The notes under the pieces: generated by a model
Seen by the model: the letters and a program-made list of their open reading frames with translations, nothing else
Database searches by the model: none
What the model was told of the DNA's origin: nothing
Assembly (NCBI GenBank): GCA_945906015.1
Contig: CAMDQV010000036.1
Coordinates: 1 to 12,231, forward strand
Direction: 5' to 3'
DNA from: Pedobacter schmidteae
GTDB lineage: Bacteria; Bacteroidota; Bacteroidia; Sphingobacteriales; Sphingobacteriaceae
Length of the DNA: 12,231 bases
Shown: positions 6,203 to 12,231 of the stretch, piece after piece
Layout: every line of letters starts with the position of its first letter
Numbering within the stretch: position 1 is the first letter of the stretch
Translations under genes and position numbers: made by a program

Positions 6203-7639
6203 ATGGCTAAGTCTATAGACGCAGCGCACTCAGAAACTTCGTTTTTTGGTGATGTTTGCCAGTTTTTTGATCATGCAGCACAATTTACTTCCCATCCTGA
6301 AGGATTGCTTGACCAGATCAGATCATGTAATAGTGTTTATCGTTTTCGTTTCCCAATTCGTAGGGGAAATGGCTTTGAAGTAATTGATGCCTGGAGAGTG
6401 GAGCATTCGCATCATAAATCACCTACAAAAGGGGGTATTCGATACAGCGAAATGGTTAATGAAGATGAGGTAATGGCACTTGCTGCACTCATGACTTATA
6501 AATGTGCAATTGTAAATGTTCCATTTGGTGGGGCTAAGGGAGGAATAAAGATCAATCCAAAGGAATACACCTTGGCCGAACTTGAAACGATCACCCGCAG
6601 GTATACGGTCGAATTGATTAAAAAGAATTTCATTGGCCCCGGAATTGATGTTCCTGCACCAGATTATGGTTCAGGTGAGCGTGAAATGAGTTGGATAGCT
6701 GATACTTATCAAACAATGAACCCCGGACAGCTCGATGCTCTTGGATGTGTAACTGGAAAACCTCTTGCTTTGCATGGCATTGCAGGAAGGAAAGAAGCAA
6801 CTGGCCGCGGTGTGGCCATTGCCATTCGTGAGTGTGTAGACGTTGCCGAAGACATGAAGAAATTAGGCTTTTCTGCCGGTATTTCAGGAAAGCGTGTGAT
6901 TGTACAAGGCCTCGGTAATGTAGGATATCATACCATCAAATATCTTCTTGAATTTGGTGCTACTATTGTGGGTATCTGTGAGTTTGAAGGTGCAATATAT
7001 AATGCATCAGGTTTTAATCTGGATGAAGTATTTGCTCATCGTAAATTAACAGGTTCAATACTTGAATTTGCTGGATCTCAAAAAGAGTTTAAAAATTCTG
7101 CCCAAGGATTAGAGCAAGATTGTGATATTCTTGTTCCTGCAGCTCTTGAAAATCAGATCACGATTGCTAATGTTGCCAATATTAAGGCCAAGATAATTGC
7201 AGAAGCAGCAAACGGGCCAACAACTCCTGATGCAGCAGAAATATTGATCAAAAAGGGATGCATCATTATTCCTGATATGTATTGCAATGCAGGTGGAGTC
7301 ACTGTGTCTTATTTTGAGTGGCTTAAAAATCTATCTCATGTTGCTTTTGGAAGAATGGATAAGCGTTACGAAGAAAATGCAAATCTCAATCTGGTGAATA
7401 TGGTAGAGAAAACTACCGGTGTTTCTCTTGATGCAGCCCAGAGAAGTATGATTATCAAAGGTGCTTCAGAGCTTGAATTAGTTAATTCAGGATTGGAAGA
7501 TACCATGATCAGATCATATCATGAGATTAGAGAGGTTCAGCTAAGTAACCCTAAAATTGACGGACTTAGAACTGCAGCTTTTGTTAGTTCTATCGATAAG
7601 GTGGCGATATCTTATATGAATATGGGTATCTGGCCTTAA
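6203..7639 (+). CDS. Glu/Leu/Phe/Val dehydrogenase, probably glutamate dehydrogenase
   Basis: The 478-residue cytoplasmic enzyme would catalyse reversible NAD(P)-dependent deamination of glutamate to 2-oxoglutarate and ammonia. The N-terminal substrate domain has SPTKGGIRYS (73-82, K76), MTYKCA (98-103, K100) and PFGGAKGGI (107-115) with catalytic-type lysine K112. DVPAPDYGSGEREMSW (149-164) carries catalytic-type aspartate D154. The C-terminal Rossmann domain has VQGLGNVG (234-241). An acidic residue ending the second strand (E260 in GICEFEG) hints at NAD over NADP, which is an inference. EAANGPTTPDA (334-344) and CNAGGVTVSYFEWLKN (361-376) are also family hallmarks. It is longer than the usual 420-450 residues, mostly at the N-terminus and in the middle. 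It sits inside the ccm locus but has its own terminator. Confidence 0.88.
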   Translation: MAKSIDAAHSETSFFGDVCQFFDHAAQFTSHPEGLLDQIRSCNSVYRFRFPIRRGNGFEVIDAWRVEHSHHKSPTKGGIRYSEMVNEDEVMALAALMTYKCAIVNVPFGGAKGGIKINPKEYTLAELETITRRYTVELIKKNFIGPGIDVPAPDYGSGEREMSWIADTYQTMNPGQLDALGCVTGKPLALHGIAGRKEATGRGVAIAIRECVDVAEDMKKLGFSAGISGKRVIVQGLGNVGYHTIKYLLEFGATIVGICEFEGAIYNASGFNLDEVFAHRKLTGSILEFAGSQKEFKNSAQGLEQDCDILVPAALENQITIANVANIKAKIIAEAANGPTTPDAAEILIKKGCIIIPDMYCNAGGVTVSYFEWLKNLSHVAFGRMDKRYEENANLNLVNMVEKTTGVSLDAAQRSMIIKGASELELVNSGLEDTMIRSYHEIREVQLSNPKIDGLRTAAFVSSIDKVAISYMNMGIWP

Positions 7640-7662
7640 TTAATCAGGCTTATTTACTATTC

Positions 7663-7700
7663 TGGAGCGGAATTTCACTAGTTCGCTCCAATTTATTTAG
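7663..7700 (+). terminator. Probable intrinsic terminator after the dehydrogenase gene
   Basis: TGGAGCG (7663-7669) pairs perfectly with CGCTCCA (7684-7690); inner AA/TT pairs can extend the stem across a bulged G. The A/T-rich run ATTTATTTAG follows. It begins 24 bases after the dehydrogenase stop. The T-run is interrupted, so strength is uncertain. Confidence 0.55.
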
Positions 7701-7732
7701 AATCGTTCTAATATAGAAACAATCTTGTTATC

Positions 7733-7765
7733 TTTGCTCCATGAGTTTACTATTTAGTACTTTTG
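7733..7765 (+). promoter_or_regulatory. Strong candidate promoter for ccmE-ccmF
   Basis: TTTG (7733-7736), 21 bases, then TACTTTTG (7758-7765) matches both Bacteroidota promoter boxes (-33 TTTG, -7 TAnnTTTG) exactly. Transcription would start near 7771, about 30 bases before the ccmE ATG. The -33 box is also the end of another perfect -7 box, TATCTTTG (7729-7736), so two overlapping promoters are possible. A hairpin-capable palindrome AGTAC-TTTT-GTACT (7756-7769) overlays the -7 box. Confidence 0.6.
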
Positions 7766-7800
7766 TACTTGCTTTTAATTTTTTTATTTAACGCAAAGCC

Positions 7801-8211
7801 ATGAAAAAAAGTTCAATAGCCGGTATCATTATAATCGCATTAGCAATCGGTATAATAATCAGTACTTATGCTGATTCAAGTACTTATGGCTCATTTACTG
7901 ATGCTAAAAAATCTGAATCTGAACTGCATGTTGTTGGTCAGCTAAATAAAGAAAAAGAACTTTTTTATAATCCTCAACAAGATGCCAATTATTTTGCTTT
8001 TTATATGAGAGATAATCAGGGTATGGAAAGTAAAGTGGTATTCAATGGTTCCAAACCGCAGGATTTTGAGCGGTCAGAGCAAATAGTATTAACTGGTAAA
8101 ATGATTGGGAATGAATTCCATGCCTCAAAAATTTTAATGAAGTGTCCTTCTAAATACACTAAAGACGAGGTAGAAGTTACTGAAGTATCTGCTTCAACAG
8201 CAAAAATTTAA
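7801..8211 (+). CDS. ccmE: Periplasmic heme chaperone CcmE, Cys-type (CxxxY) variant
   Basis: This 136-residue protein has an N-terminal membrane anchor (about 5-24) and a soluble periplasmic OB-fold domain. CcmE receives heme from CcmC and passes it to CcmF for attachment to apocytochrome c. Family features are strand-rich ELHVVGQLNK (41-50), the FAFYMRDNQGMESKVVFNG block (65-83), and a C-terminal segment EFHASKILMKCPSKYTKDEVE (105-125). In E. coli that last segment reads VLAKHDENYTPPE, where the histidine binds heme covalently; here the aligned residue is C115, giving CxxxY with Y119. This matches the Cys-type CcmE of the variant System I*. H107 is near but out of register. The gene starts after a strong promoter candidate and is seven bases from ccmF. 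Function is inferred. Confidence 0.88.
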   Translation: MKKSSIAGIIIIALAIGIIISTYADSSTYGSFTDAKKSESELHVVGQLNKEKELFYNPQQDANYFAFYMRDNQGMESKVVFNGSKPQDFERSEQIVLTGKMIGNEFHASKILMKCPSKYTKDEVEVTEVSASTAKI

Positions 8212-8218
8212 CGTTTAA

Positions 8219-10684
8219 ATGGAAATACAATACATTGGAGAAAACCTTCTTCCAGGCAAGATAGGTCAATTCTTCATCATTTTATCTTTTTGTACAGCGC
8301 TGCTGGCAACCATCTCCTATTATTTTGCAACTACCACCAATCTTTCAAAAGATTCTCTTGTCAGAGCAGGTTCTGATGGATGGAAACGAATTGCAAGAAT
8401 TGCCTTCCTAATCAATATTGCTGCAGTAATTGGTATTGGCTCTTCTTTATATTTTATTATTTACAATCATTTATTTGAGTACCACTATGCCTGGGCTCAT
8501 TCATCTAAAATACTCCCAGTTTATTATATTATTTCTTCTTTTTGGGAAGGGCAAGAGGGTAGTTTCTGGTTATGGATGTTCTGGCAGGCTGTTTTAGGCT
8601 TTGTAGTTCTTAGAAAAGGTAAAAGCTGGGAAAACTCAGTAATGACCACTATTATGCTTTCACAGGCATTTATAGCTTCAATGCTTGTTGGAGTTGAGGT
8701 TTTTGGATTCAGGATAGGAAGCTCTCCTTTCATATTACTTAGAGATGCGGTTCCCGGACCGATCTTTCAGCGCGGCGATTATTTAAGCCTGATTACAGAT
8801 GGTAATGGATTGAATCCATTACTTCAAAATTACTGGATGGTAATACACCCGCCAACATTGTTTTTAGGCTTTGCGTCTATGATTGTGCCATTTGCTTACG
8901 CTATTGGCGGTTTGTGGGAAAAAAGATATACTGATTGGGTTAAACCTGCATTACCATGGACATTATTTGCAGTAATGATCTTGGGAACTGGTATTATAAT
9001 GGGTTCATTCTGGGCTTACGAGGCCTTGAATTTTGGTGGTTTCTGGGCTTGGGATCCAGTTGAAAATGCCTCAATTATTCCGTGGATGACTTTAATTGCA
9101 GCGGTACACGTTCTGATAGCCTATAAAAATTCAGGTCATTCTTATTTTACTGCTACTTTCTTGGTTCTTATTAGCTTTGTTCTGGTACTGTATGCATCTT
9201 TCTTAACCAGAAGTGGTATTCTTGGTGAAACATCCGTTCATGCATTCACCGATCTTGGAATGTTCTGGCATTTGGTATTATACGTGTTAACCTTTTTGTT
9301 CCTGTCTGTAATTTTCCTTGTTATTCGTTGGAAAGAACTTCCGATTACTAAAAAAGATGAGGAAACATACTCCAGAGAGTTCTGGCTTTTTATCGGTGCT
9401 TTGGTTATTTCGATTGCATGCCTTCAAATTTTGGCAACCACATCAGTTCCGGTATTTAATGCCATTTTTGGTACTGAGATAGCTCCCCCAGCAAATGTAA
9501 TTGCTCATTACAATAAATGGCAGGTGCCCTTTGCGGTCGTTATTGCATTTATTTCAGCATTCGCACAATTCTTAAAATATAAGAAAACAGATCCCAGAAA
9601 ATTCTTTGTTAGCATTTCTGTATCTCTACTTATCTCTTTAATTATTACTGCTGCAGCTGTTTACGTCATGAATATCTATACCAATGTGATGTATATTATT
9701 CTTACCTATGCTTCTGTATTCTCAATTATTGCAAATGCCAGAATACTTGGAGATGCATTTAAAGGAAAATGGCGATTGGCAGGATCTGCTGTAGCCCATA
9801 TTGGTTTTGCAATGTTATTGGTTGGTGCATTGGTTGCAGCTGCAACTAATAAAATAGTTTCAATTAATAATACAGGTATTGGCTTTGGTGATGAGTTTGC
9901 AAAGAGTAATAATCCTCGTGAAAATATAATTCTTTACAAGGATGAACCAGTTAAAATGGACAGGTATACAGTTACCTACCTTGGCGATTCTGTTAAAGGA
10001 GTAAATACGTATTACAGAATCAATTACAAAGTTATTAACGAAGAAACTGGTAATACAAAAGAGAACTTTACCTTATATCCAAACGCTCAGCAAAATGCTA
10101 AGATGAAGCAGATCATCGCATCTCCGGATACAAAGCACTATTTATTCCACGACATTTATACGCATGTGAGCAGTGTGCCATTAAAGGAAGAAGACCATGA
10201 GGAACATGAGGGTCATTCTGATGATGAAAGCTATGAAAAGCCACTTACTTATGAGATTAATGTTGGCGATACTGTCAGATTTAAAGAGGGTTATGTTCTT
10301 GTTAAAGGAATTAACCGCGACGCTCAGATTCAAAATATCCCTTTAGGTGAAAGGGATATTGCTATTGGCTTGCAGCTAGAAGTGAATTCTGATGGTAAAG
10401 TATATCCATCTGAACCGATTTATCTACTTAAAGATGGTTCAAAATTTGATTTTGGTAAAAAAGTTGATGAAAAAGGGTTGAAATTTCGTTTTACTAATGT
10501 CTTCCCTGATCGAAATAAGTTAGAGCTAATGGTATACCAAAAGCCTAAGCCTGAAAAAACATGGGTGGTGTTAAAAGCAATTGAGTTCCCTTATATTAAT
10601 TTATTCTGGGGCGGTACAATCATTATGGTGGTCGGATTTTTATTATCCATTTTCAGAAGAAATAAAGAAATTAAGCAAGCCTGA
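8219..10684 (+). CDS. ccmF: Heme lyase CcmF, with enlarged C-terminal periplasmic region
   Basis: The 821-residue membrane protein has roughly fifteen predicted helices. CcmF takes heme from CcmE and ligates it to CXXCH motifs of apocytochromes. The tryptophan-rich WWD signature is FGGFWAWDPVENAS (272-285). Four conserved histidines have counterparts: H210 (MVIHPPTLFLG), H297 (AAVHVLIA), H341 (ETSVHAFTDLG) and H527 (AVAHIGFAM). WEGQEGSFWLW (109-119) and FLTRSGILGE (328-337) are also typical. It is about 170 residues longer than E. coli CcmF (647), mostly from a large soluble region between the helix at 525-543 and the last helix (792-811), carrying an acidic His cluster, H660-x2-H663-x2-H666. 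The start lies seven bases after ccmE, and the stop overlaps the next ATG by one base, so the three genes are probably one operon. Confidence 0.93.
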   Translation: MEIQYIGENLLPGKIGQFFIILSFCTALLATISYYFATTTNLSKDSLVRAGSDGWKRIARIAFLINIAAVIGIGSSLYFIIYNHLFEYHYAWAHSSKILPVYYIISSFWEGQEGSFWLWMFWQAVLGFVVLRKGKSWENSVMTTIMLSQAFIASMLVGVEVFGFRIGSSPFILLRDAVPGPIFQRGDYLSLITDGNGLNPLLQNYWMVIHPPTLFLGFASMIVPFAYAIGGLWEKRYTDWVKPALPWTLFAVMILGTGIIMGSFWAYEALNFGGFWAWDPVENASIIPWMTLIAAVHVLIAYKNSGHSYFTATFLVLISFVLVLYASFLTRSGILGETSVHAFTDLGMFWHLVLYVLTFLFLSVIFLVIRWKELPITKKDEETYSREFWLFIGALVISIACLQILATTSVPVFNAIFGTEIAPPANVIAHYNKWQVPFAVVIAFISAFAQFLKYKKTDPRKFFVSISVSLLISLIITAAAVYVMNIYTNVMYIILTYASVFSIIANARILGDAFKGKWRLAGSAVAHIGFAMLLVGALVAAATNKIVSINNTGIGFGDEFAKSNNPRENIILYKDEPVKMDRYTVTYLGDSVKGVNTYYRINYKVINEETGNTKENFTLYPNAQQNAKMKQIIASPDTKHYLFHDIYTHVSSVPLKEEDHEEHEGHSDDESYEKPLTYEINVGDTVRFKEGYVLVKGINRDAQIQNIPLGERDIAIGLQLEVNSDGKVYPSEPIYLLKDGSKFDFGKKVDEKGLKFRFTNVFPDRNKLELMVYQKPKPEKTWVVLKAIEFPYINLFWGGTIIMVVGFLLSIFRRNKEIKQA

Positions 10685-11460
10685 TGAATATAGTATTACT
10701 AGGTAGTGGTAATGTAGCTACTCAATTGGGTAGGGCATTTAAAATGGCAGGTCAGAATATTGTTCAGGTGTGGAGCCAAAATATTGAACATGCTCGTGAA
10801 TTGGCAGATACCTTGGCTTCAGAGCCTATTTCAGATCTGTTTGATTTGGATACCAATGCTGATCTCTATATAATTGCTGTTAAAGATGAAGCAATAAAGC
10901 AGCTGGCTCATGAATTAAAGGTTGGCGACAAGTTGATCATTCATACTTCAGGAACTACTGGAATTGATGCTTTGGAAGGTTCTTCCTCTAAGATTGGTGT
11001 TTTTTATCCTTTGCAGACCTTTTCAATGGTTAAACCAATCGATTTCAGGCAAATTCCAATTGCCATTGAAGGTAATACTCCTGAGGTAGCATCAATTATT
11101 CACGCTATTGCGGATAGGTTATCTGAAAAAGTGTTTGAATTAAGATCTGAACAGAGGAAGGTACTGCACGTTGCTGCAGTATTTGCATGTAACTTTACTA
11201 ATCATCTTTTTTCATTATCTCAGGAATTACTGATTGGGCAAAACCTTGATTTTGATCTTTTACGGCCTTTAATCAATGAAACTGCCAGCAAAGTTCAGTT
11301 AAACGATCCGATCACAATGCAAACCGGCCCTGCAATACGTGGTGATCAGTCAACAATCAATGTTCATCTTGATTTGCTGGCTGGAAACCCGGAGCTGAAA
11401 GAGCTCTATAAAAAATTAAGTCAAAGCATAGTCAATTTACAAGAGCGATCTCAAGGCTGA
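10684..11460 (+). CDS. Rossmann-like and DUF2520 domain protein
   Basis: The 258-residue soluble protein starts with a dinucleotide-binding fold, MNIVLLGSGNVATQLG, with the GxGxxA loop at 7-12, resembling NADP/F420-type reductases and ketopantoate or pyrroline-carboxylate reductases. IIHTSGTTGIDAL (85-97) and VFYPLQTFS (106-114) close the N-terminal half. The C-terminal helical DUF2520 part has RKVLHVAAVFACNFTNHLFSL (158-178) and MQTGPAIRGDQSTINVHL (212-229). Conserved H162, N170 and N173 could line an active site, as in 6-phosphogluconate-type dehydrogenases. The substrate is unknown. Its ATG shares one base with the ccmF stop (TGATG), so translation is probably coupled to ccmF, though no link to heme chemistry is evident from the sequence. 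Confidence 0.8.
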   Translation: MNIVLLGSGNVATQLGRAFKMAGQNIVQVWSQNIEHARELADTLASEPISDLFDLDTNADLYIIAVKDEAIKQLAHELKVGDKLIIHTSGTTGIDALEGSSSKIGVFYPLQTFSMVKPIDFRQIPIAIEGNTPEVASIIHAIADRLSEKVFELRSEQRKVLHVAAVFACNFTNHLFSLSQELLIGQNLDFDLLRPLINETASKVQLNDPITMQTGPAIRGDQSTINVHLDLLAGNPELKELYKKLSQSIVNLQERSQG

Positions 11461-11471
11461 ATTTAAAATGC

Positions 11472-11479
11472 TATTTTTG
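11472..11479 (+). promoter_or_regulatory. TAnnTTTG box just ahead of the ferredoxin gene
   Basis: TATTTTTG matches the Bacteroidota -7 consensus exactly and ends five bases before the ferredoxin ATG at 11485. No TTG is found 17-23 bases upstream, where only the 3' end of the preceding gene lies. If used, the transcript would be leaderless or nearly so. Confidence 0.4.
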
Positions 11480-11484
11480 CAGAA

Positions 11485-11817
11485 ATGAACATTTTTAAGT
11501 TAATAATCAATTTTGAGAAAACTGCAAAGTCATCTTTGGAGTTGCCTATCGCTGAGGGAGAATCTGTTTTAGATGTCTGTCTTGATAATGGGATAGAATT
11601 ACAACATAATTGTGGAGGAGTTTGCGGATGCAGTACTTGTCAGGTTTACGTCAATTCGGGCATGGATTTCCTTCAAGAAATATCAGATAAAGAAGAAGAT
11701 TTTATTGACCGGGCAGTAAACCCACATATAAATTCACGTTTAGGTTGTCAGTGCGTAGTTATTGACGGTAATATTGAAGTAACAATTCCTGATCAGCATC
11801 AATTTTTAGGACATTAA
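11485..11817 (+). CDS. fdx: [2Fe-2S] ferredoxin, adrenodoxin/Isc Fdx type
   Basis: The 110-residue ferredoxin has the adrenodoxin-type cluster ligands C43-x5-C49-x2-C52 in HNCGGVCGCSTCQVYV and C88 in SRLGCQC, with 35 residues between C52 and C88 exactly as in E. coli Isc ferredoxin (C42, C48, C51, C87). Extra cysteines C47 and C90 lie beside the ligands. The acidic helix EISDKEEDFID (65-75) matches the partner-docking helix of this class. Isc Fdx supplies electrons for cluster building on IscU, and its position 12 bases ahead of iscX supports that role. The rest of an isc operon (iscS, iscU, hscA) is not in view. It starts 24 bases after the DUF2520 gene, behind a TAnnTTTG box. Confidence 0.9.
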   Translation: MNIFKLIINFEKTAKSSLELPIAEGESVLDVCLDNGIELQHNCGGVCGCSTCQVYVNSGMDFLQEISDKEEDFIDRAVNPHINSRLGCQCVVIDGNIEVTIPDQHQFLGH

Positions 11818-11829
11818 TAAAGTTTACAA

Positions 11830-12072
11830 ATGGCAAACGACAAATTTGAATTACCAATTCACTGGAAAGATCACGAAGATATTGCTATGGGACTATATGA
11901 AAAGTTTGGAGATGATTTTGGTGAATCCCAGATTTATAGAATACGATTTACGGATCTTCTGGAGTGGATATTAAGTTTGCCTAATTTTGCAGGTACTCGC
12001 GAAGAAAGTAATGAAGGTCATCTGGAACAGATCCAATCTGCATGGGTTTACGAATGGCGCGATAATCAATAG
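11830..12072 (+). CDS. iscX: Iron-sulfur assembly protein IscX
   Basis: This 80-residue acidic protein matches IscX (YfhJ): W12 in IHWKDHEDIAMGLYEKF aligns with the KWTDSREIGEALYDAY start of E. coli IscX. YRIRFTDLLEWILSLPNF (36-53) corresponds to VRFTDMHQWICDLEDF, and SNEGHLEQIQSAWVYEW (60-76) to SNEKILEAILLVWLDE. IscX binds the cysteine desulfurase IscS and iron, and tunes the rate of cluster assembly. It is about 14 residues longer than the E. coli protein, through a short N-terminal extension and an insert near 30. It follows fdx by 12 bases. Its TAG stop shares its last base with the first unit of the heptamer repeat array. Confidence 0.9.
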   Translation: MANDKFELPIHWKDHEDIAMGLYEKFGDDFGESQIYRIRFTDLLEWILSLPNFAGTREESNEGHLEQIQSAWVYEWRDNQ

Positions 12073-12141
12073 GAGGTAGGGGGTAGGAAGTCGGAGGTAG
12101 GAAGTAGGAAATCGGAGGTCTGAAGTCGGAAGTCTGAAGCC
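12072..12141 (+). repeat. Ten tandem degenerate heptamers, purine-rich
   Basis: Ten contiguous 7-bp units fit KGRRRYM, starting with the last base of the iscX stop: GGAGGTA, GGGGGTA, GGAAGTC, GGAGGTA, GGAAGTA, GGAAATC, GGAGGTC, TGAAGTC, GGAAGTC, TGAAGCC. The period is kept without slip for 70 bases while positions vary mainly by transitions. No coding sense or known element is recognised; the heptamer design recalls the short tandem heptamers of cyanobacteria in form only. Confidence 0.85.
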
Positions 12142-12144
12142 AAA

Positions 12145-12172
12145 TCTCATACATCATACCTCATACCTCAGA
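12145..12172 (+). repeat. Four tandem heptamers, pyrimidine-rich
   Basis: After a three-base AAA spacer come four 7-bp units: TCTCATA, CATCATA, CCTCATA, CCTCAGA. On the other strand they read like the preceding purine-rich units. CCTCAGAC (12166-12173) can pair with GTCTGAAG (12132-12139) apart from one G-T position, so a transcript could fold back across the two blocks. Confidence 0.75.
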
Positions 12173-12183
12173 CAACTGAAAAT

Positions 12184-12231
12184 GGAACCAAGAACAAGGA
12201 ACCAGCTGAAAGCCTAAAGGAGAAAGCTGAA
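12184..12231 (+). repeat. Third heptamer-period block, A/G-rich, runs to the window edge
   Basis: Seven-base units continue in register: GGAACCA, AGAACAA, GGAACCA, GCTGAAA, GCCTAAA, GGAGAAA, then GCTGAA cut by the window end. GGAACCA occurs twice 14 bases apart and GCTGAA twice 21 bases apart, both multiples of seven. The unit differs in sequence from the first block but shares its length. Confidence 0.65.

Noticed and set aside
8524..8733. Minus-strand 69-codon frame inside ccmF
   Set aside because: Antisense to the conserved WEGQEGSFW region of CcmF; no independent support.
12072..12231. CRISPR array
   Set aside because: The units are contiguous 7-mers without spacers, unlike the 24-40 bp repeats with unique spacers of CRISPR; no cas gene is nearby.

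Overview
This 12.2 kb window looks like chromosomal DNA of a Bacteroidota bacterium, most likely of the Sphingobacteriaceae (Pedobacter/Mucilaginibacter type). That placement is inferred from low G+C, protein style, start codons lacking clear Shine-Dalgarno sequences, and several upstream copies of the Bacteroidota -7 promoter box TAnnTTTG. No transposase, integrase, phage gene, CRISPR array, tRNA or rRNA was seen.

Layout. Left end, minus strand: the first 19 codons of riboflavin synthase (ribE) run off the edge. Next come a biotin carboxylase (accC) and a low-specificity threonine aldolase (ltaE). A BadF/BadG-type N-acetylglucosamine kinase follows on the plus strand and ends at a probable terminator. 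Facing it is a decayed methylguanine-DNA methyltransferase gene carrying a frameshift and an in-frame stop.

The centre is a cytochrome c maturation (System I type) locus in two parts: ccmB-ccmC-ccmD-like, then ccmE-ccmF. A glutamate dehydrogenase gene lies between them and seems to be its own transcription unit, with a hairpin terminator after it and a strong promoter candidate ahead of ccmE. CcmB and CcmC act in heme handling for CcmE, CcmE carries heme in the periplasm, and CcmF transfers it to apocytochrome. CcmE here carries CxxxY in place of the classical heme-binding HxxxY, as in the variant System I*. No ccmA, ccmG, ccmH or ccmI lies in the window.

The right end has a Rossmann/DUF2520 protein overlapping ccmF by one base, then an Isc-type [2Fe-2S] ferredoxin and IscX, a pair typical of iron-sulfur cluster assembly loci. 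The last 160 bases hold three blocks of 7-bp-period degenerate repeats, purine-rich then pyrimidine-rich, which no gene explains.

Most promising for follow-up are the Cys-type CcmE with its CcmC/CcmF partners, the heptamer repeat block, and the TAnnTTTG boxes only 5-6 bases ahead of two start codons, which suggest leaderless or near-leaderless mRNAs.
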